47,244 nucleotides of DNA from Bacteroidota bacterium (lineage in GTDB: Bacteria > Bacteroidota > Rhodothermia > Rhodothermales > Salinibacteraceae): NCBI GenBank assembly GCA_009908725.1, contig JAAAOT010000147.1, forward strand, positions 1 through 47,244, written 5' to 3'. A model generated the notes under the pieces. It saw nothing but the letters and a program-made list of their open reading frames with translations. It had not been told where the DNA came from and did not search any database. Position numbers and translations under genes: made by a program. Below, piece by piece: positions 1 to 8,185 of the stretch (the stretch's first letter is position 1; every line of letters starts with the position of its first letter).

Positions 1-858
1 GTCGATCTGGCTGGCGTCGCCGGTGATGGAGACCTGCCGGTCGCTCTTACGGTAGTCGAAGCCCGCGTTGATGTCTGCCTGGCCGTTGACGCGGAGGTCG
101 ACCTGCGGCTTTCCAAAAATCGTAGAGAAAGGACTTTCGCGCCCGCCCGGCACAACGATGTTCACGCCGAGCCCGCCCCGGGACCGGCGTTGGCCCTGCC
201 GCTGCTTCGCGATCTGGCGCCAGGAATCGGTTTTGTTGCTCTCGAATCGCTGCCGGCGGTACGTGTCGGCGTCTACGCGCAGGACGGCCGACGTGTCGGT
301 CGTCGGGCGAACGACGTACTCTTCCCGCGTGGAGTCAAGCTGTGTCTCTCCCGGGCCGTAGGTCTTCGGTCCGAGAAGAGGGCTCGACCGATCGAAGCGC
401 ACGCCCTGCCGGTTGCGGTCGGGGCGAAGGTAGCGCTGCACGATGCCGGTGTCGACCCGGGCCACGGATGCAGAGTCGAGCGCACGCGCTGTGTCTGCCA
501 CCTGGTCGGACAGGTCCCGGACAACCGGATCCGGCGTCAGAAGGTCCGGACGTCGGGTCTGGCGCGCCCTGGAGGTGTCCTGTCGGCCGTCTTGCTGCCG
601 CGGCAGTGCGACGCTGTCAACGGCCACGCTGTCGGTATCCGAGACCGTCGGAGCCACGTTCACGCCGCGTGGGGCGGCCATGGAGAATGCCTTCACCGGG
701 GCGGCAGCGCCGGCCGCGATCGGAGCCTCCGGCCACAGTTGCATCAGGCCGGCCAGTCCCATCGTCAGAATAACCCATCGAGCCGCGCGCCACGCCGGAT
801 GGACACCGGTGGCGGGGGAAGGCCATGCAAAAAGTCGGGGGGCCGAGAAAAACGACAC
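1..858 (-). CDS. sprA: SprA-family T9SS outer-membrane translocon protein, N-terminal part
   Basis: The frame is open at the left window edge, so the ORF track omits it; I translated it by hand. About 286 residues are visible, the start of what is usually a protein of over 2000 residues. SprA forms the outer-membrane pore of the type IX secretion system and is also needed for gliding in Bacteroidota. The start of the visible part has a hydrophobic stretch (WVILTMGLAGLMQLW) fitting a signal sequence, then a Thr/Asp/Arg-rich segment, then the family-like stretch SPFSTIFGKPQVDLRVNG followed by QADINAGFDYRKSD. The start is a GTG at 858; an in-frame stop at 868-870 rules out a longer one, and a GAGG lies 12 nt upstream. 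The family call rests on recalled SprA N-termini, not on an alignment. Confidence 0.72.
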   Translation of the reverse strand, partial: MSFFSAPRLFAWPSPATGVHPAWRAARWVILTMGLAGLMQLWPEAPIAAGAAAPVKAFSMAAPRGVNVAPTVSDTDSVAVDSVALPRQQDGRQDTSRARQTRRPDLLTPDPVVRDLSDQVADTARALDSASVARVDTGIVQRYLRPDRNRQGVRFDRSSPLLGPKTYGPGETQLDSTREEYVVRPTTDTSAVLRVDADTYRRQRFESNKTDSWRQIAKQRQGQRRSRGGLGVNIVVPGGRESPFSTIFGKPQVDLRVNGQADINAGFDYRKSDRQVSITGDASQID

Positions 859-1236
859 GTATCTGTGCTACCTCGTGGAGACGACGCCTGAGACACCGTA
901 GGGGCCGGGTCGCAGGTTCATCTGCAGATGGACAAAATGCAGAACTGAAGGAGGGGTAGCGACGTGATCGATACGCAGGAGGGAAAAAGCGAAAAACTTC
1001 GGGAGGTGAAAGTCGGTGCCGCTCCCATACGGTGGGTTCGACACGGAATAGAAGGTAACGCGCAGGTAAGACGGCTTCAAGCAGTATGCCGAACGTTCAA
1101 CACAAGGCGGTATGAAGGCGCTTGAACCGCAAATTTGCAATGCCCCTTCGCTCAACCGAACGGCCGGTTGCCCGTGGGGACCACCGACAGTAGCTTGGAA
1201 CGCCCGACAAACCCATTCAACCGACCACCATCCGAC
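859..1236. other. Intergenic region between divergent sprA and DUF4440 lipoprotein genes
   Basis: This 378-base stretch separates two divergent genes and should hold both promoters. I could not find a convincing -35/-10 pair on either strand. It contains a perfect 12-base palindrome, CATCTGCAGATG, at 919-930, about 60 bases upstream of the sprA start. The ORF track lists frames through it, such as 868..1155 on the minus strand, but their products look like random GC-rich translation. Confidence 0.5.
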
Positions 1237-1752
1237 ATGATCTGGCCGTTCGCGCTACTCCGCCCCCGTGGTGGGCGTTCCCGGATCGTTTGCCTCGTTC
1301 CGGTGCTTGCTGTTCTGGTTCTCTGCTCGGGGTGCCTCTCTCCATCAACACCCGATGTCGAGGCCGACGTACAGGCGCTGCGATCGATCCTGGACGCGCA
1401 GCAACAGGCGTGGAATCGCGGTGATCTGGAGGCGTTCATGGACGGGTACGCGCAAACGGATAGCCTCCGCTTTGCATCGGGCGGGTCGGTGCGCACCGGC
1501 TGGCAGACGACCCTCGAGAATTATCGGTCGGGCTACCCCGATCGCGAGGCCATGGGCACGTTGACGTTCGATAACCTGGATGTGAACGTGATGAGCCCGC
1601 GGTGGGCGATGGTGTTCGGCCGGTGGCGGCTGGACCGCGAGGCGGATGCACCCGGCGGCCTGTTCACGCTCATCTTCCACCGGGACACCCCGTCGGATCC
1701 ATGGCGCATCGTCCACGACCACACCTCCTCTTCCAGTGCCGGGACGTCTTAA
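1237..1752 (+). CDS. SnoaL/DUF4440-like lipoprotein
   Basis: This is a predicted 171-residue lipoprotein with a hydrophobic leader ending in the lipobox-like LVLCSGC, so it is probably lipid-anchored. The mature part reads AWNRGDLEAFMDGYAQTD, then GWQTTLENYRSGYP, and ends with WRIVHDHTSS. This is the pattern of the NTF2-fold DUF4440/SnoaL-like family, small cone-shaped domains that often bind a ligand; the substrate is unknown. I chose the ATG at 1237 instead of the track start at 1135 because it puts the charged n-region directly before the hydrophobic segment. The gene converges with the saccharopine dehydrogenase-family gene, with only 15 bases between stops and no clear terminator there. 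Confidence 0.75.
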   Translation: MIWPFALLRPRGGRSRIVCLVPVLAVLVLCSGCLSPSTPDVEADVQALRSILDAQQQAWNRGDLEAFMDGYAQTDSLRFASGGSVRTGWQTTLENYRSGYPDREAMGTLTFDNLDVNVMSPRWAMVFGRWRLDREADAPGGLFTLIFHRDTPSDPWRIVHDHTSSSSAGTS

Positions 1753-1767
1753 GTCGGCGAGATACGC

Positions 1768-2964
1768 TCACGCCTCCTGCAGTGATCGCTTGCCCGACAC
1801 GCTGACGTAGCCTTCGTGCCATTCCTCACGGATGTCCAGGCCACGCTCGGCCACCTTGTCGGCGTACACATCGTACGGGACCACGTTTTCCGGCACGGCA
1901 GCCCCGCCGCCAGTGACGTGCTCTTTCTCCGATACGAGCCGCGCGACGACAACGGTCGGAATCGCGGTGGCTCGCATCATGGCCGTCTGATTGGTGTCCG
2001 CGTTGTAGCGCTCGACCATTTCGTAGACGAGGGATTGCTCGCGGCCATCCTTGATGCCGTGCAGCACAATGCGCATCAGCACGGCGTCCTCGTAGTCGCC
2101 CCCCAGCCGGTCGCGCATCCGTCGAACGAGGACGTCGCGATAGGTGAGGTGCGTTCGAACGCCGATCTTCCGGTCTTCGCCGAGTCCGAGCCCGATCACG
2201 AACCGCATCTGGTGGGCGTGCCCGGGCCAGCGGATCGTCTTATGGTTCAGCGTTTCGACTTTCCCCTCCAGCGCGTCGGTGAGCGTGGACAAACCGCCCT
2301 GCGTACAGAAAGCTTCCATGTCCCGGAAGGGCTCTTCGCCGAACCCGATCGTCTCGGTACCGGTCAGCGCGTCCACTTCGACCACGCGTCCGTTGCGAAT
2401 GTGCTGCGCCGGATTCGTGTAGTCGTCCAGGATGCGCTCGGCTGACCACGAGATCCGGAAGTTGAACGGCTCCTCGGGCTCCAGCGGCACATCCCCGACC
2501 CGGAGGTACGCAGCGGTCGGGGTGTCGAACTGCTCGATGCCCCGCATGCACATCACGTTGATAAGCCCGGGTGCCAGGCCACAGTTCGGCACGATCCAGA
2601 CGGATTTCTCGCGCGCCTCTTCGTCCAGGGCGAGTTCTTTCTGAACGATCGAATCGTTTCCACCCAGATCGCAGAAGTTGACCCCCGCGTTCAGGCAGAG
2701 CCGCGCGATGCCGGGATTCAGCTCCGCCGGCACGCAGCTAATGACGCAATCACTCCCGCGAAGAATCTGCGACAGCACATTGGTGTCGCGCGCATCCACC
2801 TGAAAGGAGCGGAGCACCCGGCTTTCGACCGTGTCGTGGAGCGCCTGCAGTGCGCGTGACCGGGTGTCGCAGACCTGCACCTGGTCAACCTCGTCCGCGC
2901 GGGCACACAGCTCGCGGGCGATGGCCGCCCCGATGGTACCGGCGCCGATGACGGAAATTTTCAT
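1768..2964 (-). CDS. Saccharopine dehydrogenase family NAD(P)-binding protein
   Basis: This 398-residue protein begins MKISVIGAGTIGAAIARELC, a Rossmann dinucleotide-binding fold with a GxGxxG motif. It continues with the family's typical stretches SDCVISCVPAELNPGIARLCLNAGVNFCDLGG and NCGLAPGLINV. Members act on amino-acid-derived imines (saccharopine, carboxynorspermidine and related substrates); the substrate here cannot be told from the sequence. The track frame runs to 3210 but overlaps recR, so I start at the ATG at 2964, where the conserved N-terminus begins. It is the last gene of the long minus-strand run after recR, 139 bases downstream of it. Lysine metabolism is possible but unproven. 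Confidence 0.85.
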   Translation of the reverse strand: MKISVIGAGTIGAAIARELCARADEVDQVQVCDTRSRALQALHDTVESRVLRSFQVDARDTNVLSQILRGSDCVISCVPAELNPGIARLCLNAGVNFCDLGGNDSIVQKELALDEEAREKSVWIVPNCGLAPGLINVMCMRGIEQFDTPTAAYLRVGDVPLEPEEPFNFRISWSAERILDDYTNPAQHIRNGRVVEVDALTGTETIGFGEEPFRDMEAFCTQGGLSTLTDALEGKVETLNHKTIRWPGHAHQMRFVIGLGLGEDRKIGVRTHLTYRDVLVRRMRDRLGGDYEDAVLMRIVLHGIKDGREQSLVYEMVERYNADTNQTAMMRATAIPTVVVARLVSEKEHVTGGGAAVPENVVPYDVYADKVAERGLDIREEWHEGYVSVSGKRSLQEA

Positions 2965-3103
2965 GGGGGAATGCGACTTGGGGATCAATCGTCGAGCGGG
3001 AAACGCGCCGTGGCCGTACGCGAACCGGTCGTTACCGGCGCGAACGGCATGCCACGCTCCGTGACGTGGTGTTGTGTCTGTGTATCCATTGGTAGCGCGT
3101 CGC

Positions 3104-3871
3104 TCAGACGGCTCCGCGGCCTTCCAGCGCGCGGGAGAGCGTCGCTTCATCGGCGTACTCGAGGTCCCCCCCGATCGGGAGCCCGCGGGCGATGCGCGTG
3201 ACCGGCACACCCATCGGCTCGAGAAGTTGCGAGATGTAGTACGCCGTGGTGTCGCCTTCGACGTTCGGGTTAACGGCCAGGATCACCTCCTCCACCTCCG
3301 CCTCCTCGTCTTCGCCGGCGCCGTCAGCGCCATCGGCATCGTCCGGCGCGGGAGCACCGTCCCCCGCGTGAGGCTCATCGCCCACCTCGGGCGGTCCGGC
3401 CTCGCCGGATTCTGCCGCCTCCCGGGCGTCTGCAGCCGACACGTTCGCCGCTTCGCTATCCGCAAAGCTCGGGTCGACGCGGCGCGCCAGCTCGCGAATG
3501 CGGAGATCATCCGGCCCGACGCCGTCCAGCGGCGAGATCACCCCGCCGAGGACGTGGTACAGGCCCCGGTACTCGCCGGTGCGTTCGATCGCAAGGAGGT
3601 CGCTCGACTCTTCGACAACACAGATCGTCGATCGGTCGCGCTTTTCCGACGAGCAGATCGGGCAGGGATCGCGGTCGGCGACGACAAAACAGGTGGAGCA
3701 CCGCTGCACCTGATCCTTAACGGCAATCAGTGCGCGGGCGATCTCCTCCACTTCCTCGCGCGGCATCTTCAGGACGAAGTTGACCAGCCGCTGCGCCGTT
3801 TTCCGCCCGATCGTCGGTAGCTTGGTGAACTGCTCCACCAGGGCTTCGACCGACTCTGAGGTAAACTGCAT
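3104..3871 (-). CDS. recR: Recombination mediator RecR with acidic Toprim insertion
   Basis: RecR works with RecO (and RecF) to load RecA on SSB-coated gapped DNA. The 255-residue product has the helix-hairpin-helix ([17 protein letters not shown], about residues 18-34), a Cys4 zinc finger (C58, C61, C70, C73), and a Toprim domain beginning at [14 protein letters not shown] and ending with the RecR-typical [14 protein letters not shown] and [14 protein letters not shown]. Typical RecR has about 200 residues. The excess is an Asp/Glu/Ala/Gly/Pro-rich block at about residues 134-191, inside Toprim. The start is the ATG at 3871, where the conserved N-terminus begins, instead of the track start at 3934. 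It lies 90 bases after ybaB, the usual dnaX-ybaB-recR arrangement. Confidence 0.95.
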   Translation of the reverse strand: MQFTSESVEALVEQFTKLPTIGRKTAQRLVNFVLKMPREEVEEIARALIAVKDQVQRCSTCFVVADRDPCPICSSEKRDRSTICVVEESSDLLAIERTGEYRGLYHVLGGVISPLDGVGPDDLRIRELARRVDPSFADSEAANVSAADAREAAESGEAGPPEVGDEPHAGDGAPAPDDADGADGAGEDEEAEVEEVILAVNPNVEGDTTAYYISQLLEPMGVPVTRIARGLPIGGDLEYADEATLSRALEGRGAV

Positions 3872-3961
3872 AATTGCCGTGCGTAGTTTGAAGTTCGAAA
3901 TGCGAAAAGCCGCGCAGCAATGCGATTTTCGCATGTGCCACTACGCATTCCGCACAGGGAA

Positions 3962-4303
3962 TCAGAGGCCGAGCTGGCTCAGATCCATGCCGGGCGGAAG
4001 CATGCCTCCCATCGACTTCTGCAGTTCGTTCTGCTTCATCTCGTCCGCCTCGTCGAGCGCTTTGTTCACGCCTGCGATGACAAGATCTTCCAGCAGCTCA
4101 ATGTCGTCCGGATCAATGGCTTCCGGATCAATCTCGATGGCGGTGATCTTCTGGGCTCCGTTGGCGGTCACCTTCACCATTCCGCCACCGGCTTCTGCCG
4201 TCACCTCTTTCTCGGCAAGCTCTTCCTGCGCAGCATTCATCTTCTGCTGCATCTCCATGATCTTGCCCATCATGTTCTGCATGTTCATGCCTCCGTTGGC
4301 CAT
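3962..4303 (-). CDS. ybaB: YbaB/EbfC family nucleoid-associated protein
   Basis: This 113-residue protein of normal family length has the Met/Gln-rich coiled N-terminus (MQNMMGKIMEMQQKMNAAQEEL), the central GGGMVKVTANGAQKITAIEIDPEAI core and a C-terminal helix, DLVIAGVNKALDEADEM. YbaB/EbfC proteins are dimeric, tweezer-shaped DNA-binding proteins that coat the nucleoid and affect expression. Its place directly between dnaX and recR is conserved across many bacteria and supports the call. The start is an ATG at 4303. A gap of 225 bases separates it from dnaX; I see no gene in that gap. Confidence 0.93.
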   Translation of the reverse strand: MANGGMNMQNMMGKIMEMQQKMNAAQEELAEKEVTAEAGGGMVKVTANGAQKITAIEIDPEAIDPDDIELLEDLVIAGVNKALDEADEMKQNELQKSMGGMLPPGMDLSQLGL

Positions 4304-4528
4304 ATCTAAAACACGGTGTTTCGTGAAAAAGCACGGCGCACGCTAACCGTCGGGCCGGACCTGCGCCTGTGTATTCGATGAGATCGGTAAAGCACCCATA
4401 CAACGAACCAGTTTCGCGACCGATCCGTCAGGTTCGGAAGAATGCTGTGTATCCGCGTCTCGACGTTGTCGCCGGACGGAGCGGAGAACAGGTTCCAGAT
4501 ACGTGGGTGAACCGGGGCGAGCGCTCGC

Positions 4529-6733
4529 TCAGTATGCCGGCTCGGCGCCGAACTCATTCACCAGCGTGTCCACGCTCGGGTATCGCTCTCGGAGCTGCGT
4601 CAGCATCTCGTGGGGATCCAGCGGCATTTTCTCCTCAGGCGCTCCGTCGTCCTCCTCGTTCTCCTCCGGCTCCCGGACGACGAATCGGAGCGACTCAACG
4701 TCGAGCTCCCAGGAATCAAGCAGCGCGTTCAGCAGATAACGTTGCTTGTCGCGAAGGCGTTCGCGCGTCAGGTTGTCCGGTACGCCGATCTCCGCAATGC
4801 CGTTGTCGAAGCCAACCGGTTTCGTGGGGCCGAGCTGCGTGCCCACGCCGATCCGGTCCGCTTTCACCTTCTTGATCAGGTCGGGCCACACCTCTTTGAG
4901 CTCCCTCATGATCCGGTCCTCCCTGGCATCCGGCTCGCCGCTCGGACGCGCTTCGGGCACGCCCGTGTCGCCTGCCGGTGCTGCATCGCCTGTCAACGCG
5001 CTCGCCTGATTCTCCGGACGTCCGCCGTCGTCGGACGACTTCTTCTTTCCCTGGAGCGCCGGCGTGCCGAACAGGTCCTGCGGCTGGATGCCGCTTCCCC
5101 CGCTGCCATCCCCGGCGTCGTCCCCTGAATCGTCCGCGCTCGCCACGCCGCCGGTCGTGTCGTCGGCGTCGTCCTCGTCGGACTCGGTTCCCTCCTCCGC
5201 TTCGGCTACAGCACGCTTCTCGCCATCCGCAGCTTCATCTGCAGACTCCGCCTCCGGATCCTGTGCCGGCTTCTCGCGCCTGGCCGTATCCGTGGCCGGA
5301 GGTGCCGCGGTCTGCGTCGCCGCGCCGCCGGCTCCCGCCGCGGAGTCGCTCCCCGCAGCATCGCCGGCCTCTGCTGTAGAGGATTCGTCCGTCGTCGATG
5401 GGGCCGCAGCGGTGTCGTCCTCTGCGTCGCGATCTCCGGAACCAGCACGCTGCGATGGTACGTCCGACGCCGATGCGCTCTCAGCGGTCGATTCGGGATT
5501 AGAGGCGCCCCCGGCTGTGCCTGCTCCGTTCCCCAGCGGCAGATCGTCCGGAATCTCGCCCTCGTCCACCATCCGCTCGAGCCGGTCGATCTTCCCGAGA
5601 ACGGTCCGGAGGTCGGCCGACCGGGTCAGCGATGCCATCTTCAGCAGCGCCATCTCGAGCTTCAGGCGCGGCTGCGACGTGTTCTTGACGTCCTCTTCCG
5701 CCTCTCCCGTAATCATGAGGAGGCGGAGGAGGTCGGACTCGGAAAAGGCACGGCTATCCTCTTCGTAGCGGTCGCGGGTCGATTCGGCGACGTCTTCCAG
5801 CGCATCCGTGCCGAGCGAGTGCGCCACCAGCAGGTTCCGGATGTGCTCGGCAACGCCCGACAGGAATTCGTTCAGGTCGTAGCCGTTGCGAACGACATGG
5901 TGAACGAGCTTCAGCACACCGGCCGTCGACCGTTCGACGACGTGATCAGTCAGTTGGAAGAAAAGGTCCTGATCGACGACTCCGAGCGCCTGCGTCAGCT
6001 CGCCGTATTCGATCGTCGTACCGCACAGCGAGATGGCCTGGTCGAACGCTGAGAGCGCATCCCGGAGCGCGCCATCCCCCTTCCGGGCCAGCAACATGAG
6101 CGACTCTTCGTCGGCGTCGATGTCCTCCTCCTCGCAGATCGTACGAAGGTGCTCCACCATGTTCGGCACGGGGATGCGGCGAAAGTCGAACCGCTGGCAC
6201 CGCGACAGAATGGTGGGGAGCACCTTGTGCGGCTCCGTGGTCGCGAAAATAAAAAGCGCATGCGGCGGCGGTTCTTCCAGCGTCTTCAGCAGCGCGTTAA
6301 ACGCGGCCGTCGACAGCATATGCACTTCGTCCAGGATGTAGACCTTCTTCGTCGATCCCTGGGGCGGGATCCGGACCGTCTCACGAAGCTCCCGGATATC
6401 GTCCACTTTATTATTGGACGCGGCATCCATCTCGAAGACGTTCATGCTGCGTCCGTCTTCGAAGGACAGGCACGAGTCGCATTCACAGCACGGCTCGGCT
6501 TCGTCTTCCCGCTCCGACCGCGGCGTCTCGCAGTTGATCGCCTTGGCCAGGATACGGGCGGAGGTTGTCTTGCCTACACCGCGCGGCCCGCTGAACAGGT
6601 AGGCATGCGCCAGCCGGTCGAGCCGCAGCGCGTTCTTCAGCGTGTCGGTGACGTGCTCCTGCGCGACGACCTCCCGGAACAGCTTCGGACGGTACTTTCG
6701 GGCGGTGACGAGGTATCGCTGCGAATCGGCCAT
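4529..6733 (-). CDS. dnaX: DNA polymerase III subunit tau (DnaX), long acidic linker
   Basis: DnaX is the AAA+ clamp-loader motor of the replisome. Visible elements are the N-terminal RPKLFREVVAQEHV box, Walker A GPRGVGKTT, the Cys-rich zinc module (PCCECDSC), Walker B DEVHML, sensor 1 FATTEPHK and the SRC arginine-finger motif LSRCQRFDF. The clamp-loader domains end near residue 385. Residues about 395-605 are a low-complexity Asp/Glu/Ala/Ser/Thr/Gly linker, followed by a folded C-terminal domain (IMRELKEVWPDLIKKVKADRI onward). At 734 residues it is long for a tau. I saw no A-AAA-AAG slippery heptamer, so a frameshifted gamma product is not predicted. It starts at the ATG at 6733, about 90 bases below a good promoter. 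Confidence 0.96.
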   Translation of the reverse strand: MADSQRYLVTARKYRPKLFREVVAQEHVTDTLKNALRLDRLAHAYLFSGPRGVGKTTSARILAKAINCETPRSEREDEAEPCCECDSCLSFEDGRSMNVFEMDAASNNKVDDIRELRETVRIPPQGSTKKVYILDEVHMLSTAAFNALLKTLEEPPPHALFIFATTEPHKVLPTILSRCQRFDFRRIPVPNMVEHLRTICEEEDIDADEESLMLLARKGDGALRDALSAFDQAISLCGTTIEYGELTQALGVVDQDLFFQLTDHVVERSTAGVLKLVHHVVRNGYDLNEFLSGVAEHIRNLLVAHSLGTDALEDVAESTRDRYEEDSRAFSESDLLRLLMITGEAEEDVKNTSQPRLKLEMALLKMASLTRSADLRTVLGKIDRLERMVDEGEIPDDLPLGNGAGTAGGASNPESTAESASASDVPSQRAGSGDRDAEDDTAAAPSTTDESSTAEAGDAAGSDSAAGAGGAATQTAAPPATDTARREKPAQDPEAESADEAADGEKRAVAEAEEGTESDEDDADDTTGGVASADDSGDDAGDGSGGSGIQPQDLFGTPALQGKKKSSDDGGRPENQASALTGDAAPAGDTGVPEARPSGEPDAREDRIMRELKEVWPDLIKKVKADRIGVGTQLGPTKPVGFDNGIAEIGVPDNLTRERLRDKQRYLLNALLDSWELDVESLRFVVREPEENEEDDGAPEEKMPLDPHEMLTQLRERYPSVDTLVNEFGAEPAY

Positions 6734-6827
6734 GAACGACGGGGCTGCCGGATGGAGAACGGGACATCTGCGGACGGATCGCGCGGCCTTTGGCGACGCC
6801 GCACGCTAAAAAACAGTACATACGAAT

Positions 6828-6857
6828 AGTATACCGGAGGCCCCCGCGGGGATTCAA
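6828..6857 (-). promoter_or_regulatory. Predicted sigma70-like promoter of dnaX
   Basis: Read on the minus strand, TTGAAT (6852-6857) is followed after 18 bases by TATACT (6828-6833), about 95 bases upstream of the dnaX ATG. The spacer contains a perfect CCCCGCGGGG palindrome (6842-6851). This would let dnaX-ybaB-recR be transcribed apart from the Bat/tdk genes upstream. The call is from consensus matching only. Confidence 0.5.
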
Positions 6858-6927
6858 CAGCGACGGCGACCCCGGCCTTTAATTTCCATCGATCCCCAAT
6901 TTCGGCGAGCCACGGACAGGCGGATGC

Positions 6928-7254
6928 CTATGCGTCGTTCTTCGGTTTCTCGGGCGAACGCTCCGGCTCGCGGCTCGGGTTCGGCGTCGACGGTTCACGG
7001 CGCTTGGGATCGGGCGTGGCCGGCTCCTTGCGTTCCGGTCCCGGCGTCGACGGGGAGGGCTCGGTGTTGGGCTCCCGGCTCGGATTCGGCACCTTCGGCG
7101 GCTGCTTCGGCCGCGTCGGCTCCCGCTTGGGTTTACGCTTGGGTTTACGACGGCGACCCGGACCGGGCGTGCGCTTCGGTCCCGGCGTACGCTTTGGCGT
7201 CGGATTCTGCGGCTGCGTCGTCATCATGGCAATACGATCCGTCTCCCGGTTCAT
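6928..7254 (-). CDS. Small basic Pro/Lys/Arg-rich hypothetical protein
   Basis: This predicted 108-residue product is almost wholly low complexity: MTTQPQNPTPKRTPGPKRTP, then RRRKPKRKPKREPTRP, then repeated P-x-P-S/T units such as STPGPERKEPATPDPKRREP. It is strongly basic in the middle, against an otherwise acidic proteome, which suggests contact with nucleic acid or an acidic surface. There is no signal peptide or fold. It sits in the same direction between tdk and dnaX. A plus-strand frame over the same bases (7004..7420) gives a Gly/Val/Arg product that looks like the antisense shadow. The true start could be 7254 or the ATG at 7227. I do not recognise the family and cannot exclude a non-coding repeat tract. 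Confidence 0.45.
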   Translation of the reverse strand: MNRETDRIAMMTTQPQNPTPKRTPGPKRTPGPGRRRKPKRKPKREPTRPKQPPKVPNPSREPNTEPSPSTPGPERKEPATPDPKRREPSTPNPSREPERSPEKPKNDA

Positions 7255-7378
7255 TGACTTTCTGGACCTTCCCCTACCGCTACTGCCGCTACGTGTTGAG
7301 GGAGGATTACGGATCGATTACATTGCCAGGTCCGGTGCGACGCAGGGATTGCCGCCCGCCCCACCGCCTGGAGCAGCG

Positions 7379-8080
7379 TTAGCCTTCAGACTCCTCAGCG
7401 ACCGTTTCCCCGGGGTCTGATGCATCCTCGTCGGCACGCCCCGCATCGACGATGTCGAGCGCGTCCATGTCGAGCGCCTCGAGATGATCGCGGTCGACCT
7501 CCACGGGATGCGGCTTGAAGCAGTTGCGACACCGCGGCTCGTAGGCATCAGTCGCTCCGAGAAGGACGCGGTCATCGCCTGCGACGATGCGCTGCGAATG
7601 GTTTGCCGGTCCACCGCACACAACGCAGATCGCGTGTAGCTTTGTGACGTGCTCGGCCACAGCCATGAGTTGCGGGATGGGCTCGAACGGCTTGCCGCGA
7701 TAGTCCTGGTCGAGGCCCGTCACGAGCACGCGCTTGCCATCGGCGGCCAGCTTCTGGCACACCTCAACCAGCTCCGGGTCAAAGAACTGTGCCTCGTCGA
7801 TGCCTACCACGTCGACTTCCTCCGCGAGAAGGAGAATCTGCGACGCCGTGTGCACCGGGGTGGTGGCGATGGCGGTCGCGTCGTGCGACACCACTTCGTC
7901 GTCGGCGAACCGGTTCTCGATTGCCGGTTTGAACGCTTCGGTTTTCTGACGGGCAATTCGCGCGCGGCGCAGTCGCCGGATCAGCTCTTCCGTCTTCCCA
8001 CTGAACATCGACCCGCAGATAACCTCGATCCAGCCGGCGGCACGCGTACGGTCGACGATATGGGGTTCTGAGACGGACAT
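7379..8080 (-). CDS. tdk: Thymidine kinase, type II
   Basis: This enzyme phosphorylates thymidine with ATP in the pyrimidine salvage pathway. Visible features are the P-loop [12 protein letters not shown] near the N-terminus, the Walker B/catalytic-base stretch [10 protein letters not shown], the lasso and thymidine-binding region [13 protein letters not shown], and zinc cysteines in CVVCGGPA and CRNC. These match bacterial type II (TK1-like) kinases, usually about 190-200 residues. Here 233 residues include an acidic tail ([20 protein letters not shown]) beyond the catalytic core, as often seen in halophiles. The start is the ATG at 8080. It follows batE after 105 bases on the same strand and may be co-transcribed with it. 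Confidence 0.95.
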   Translation of the reverse strand: MSVSEPHIVDRTRAAGWIEVICGSMFSGKTEELIRRLRRARIARQKTEAFKPAIENRFADDEVVSHDATAIATTPVHTASQILLLAEEVDVVGIDEAQFFDPELVEVCQKLAADGKRVLVTGLDQDYRGKPFEPIPQLMAVAEHVTKLHAICVVCGGPANHSQRIVAGDDRVLLGATDAYEPRCRNCFKPHPVEVDRDHLEALDMDALDIVDAGRADEDASDPGETVAEESEG

Positions 8081-8185
8081 AGAGCGCGGGGACGACGGGA
8101 CAATAGACTCGGACCGCGTAATCTAACGGCCGCCGGACGCAGTGTCGAGGGAGAAGCGGGAATTTTGCGTGGGAGTTTGCGACCG

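Noticed and set aside
868-1155. 95-residue minus-strand ORF upstream of sprA
   Set aside because: It overlaps the start region of sprA in another frame, shows no motifs, and is a Ser/Pro-rich chance product.
5030-5060. A/G run in dnaX as a programmed frameshift site
   Set aside because: The coding strand reads CAG GGA AAG AAG AAG, which is not an A-AAA-AAG slippery heptamer, and no strong following stem was seen.
7004-7420. 138-residue plus-strand Gly/Val/Arg-rich ORF
   Set aside because: It is antisense to the Pro/Lys/Arg-rich ORF and runs into the end of tdk. It has no signal or fold.
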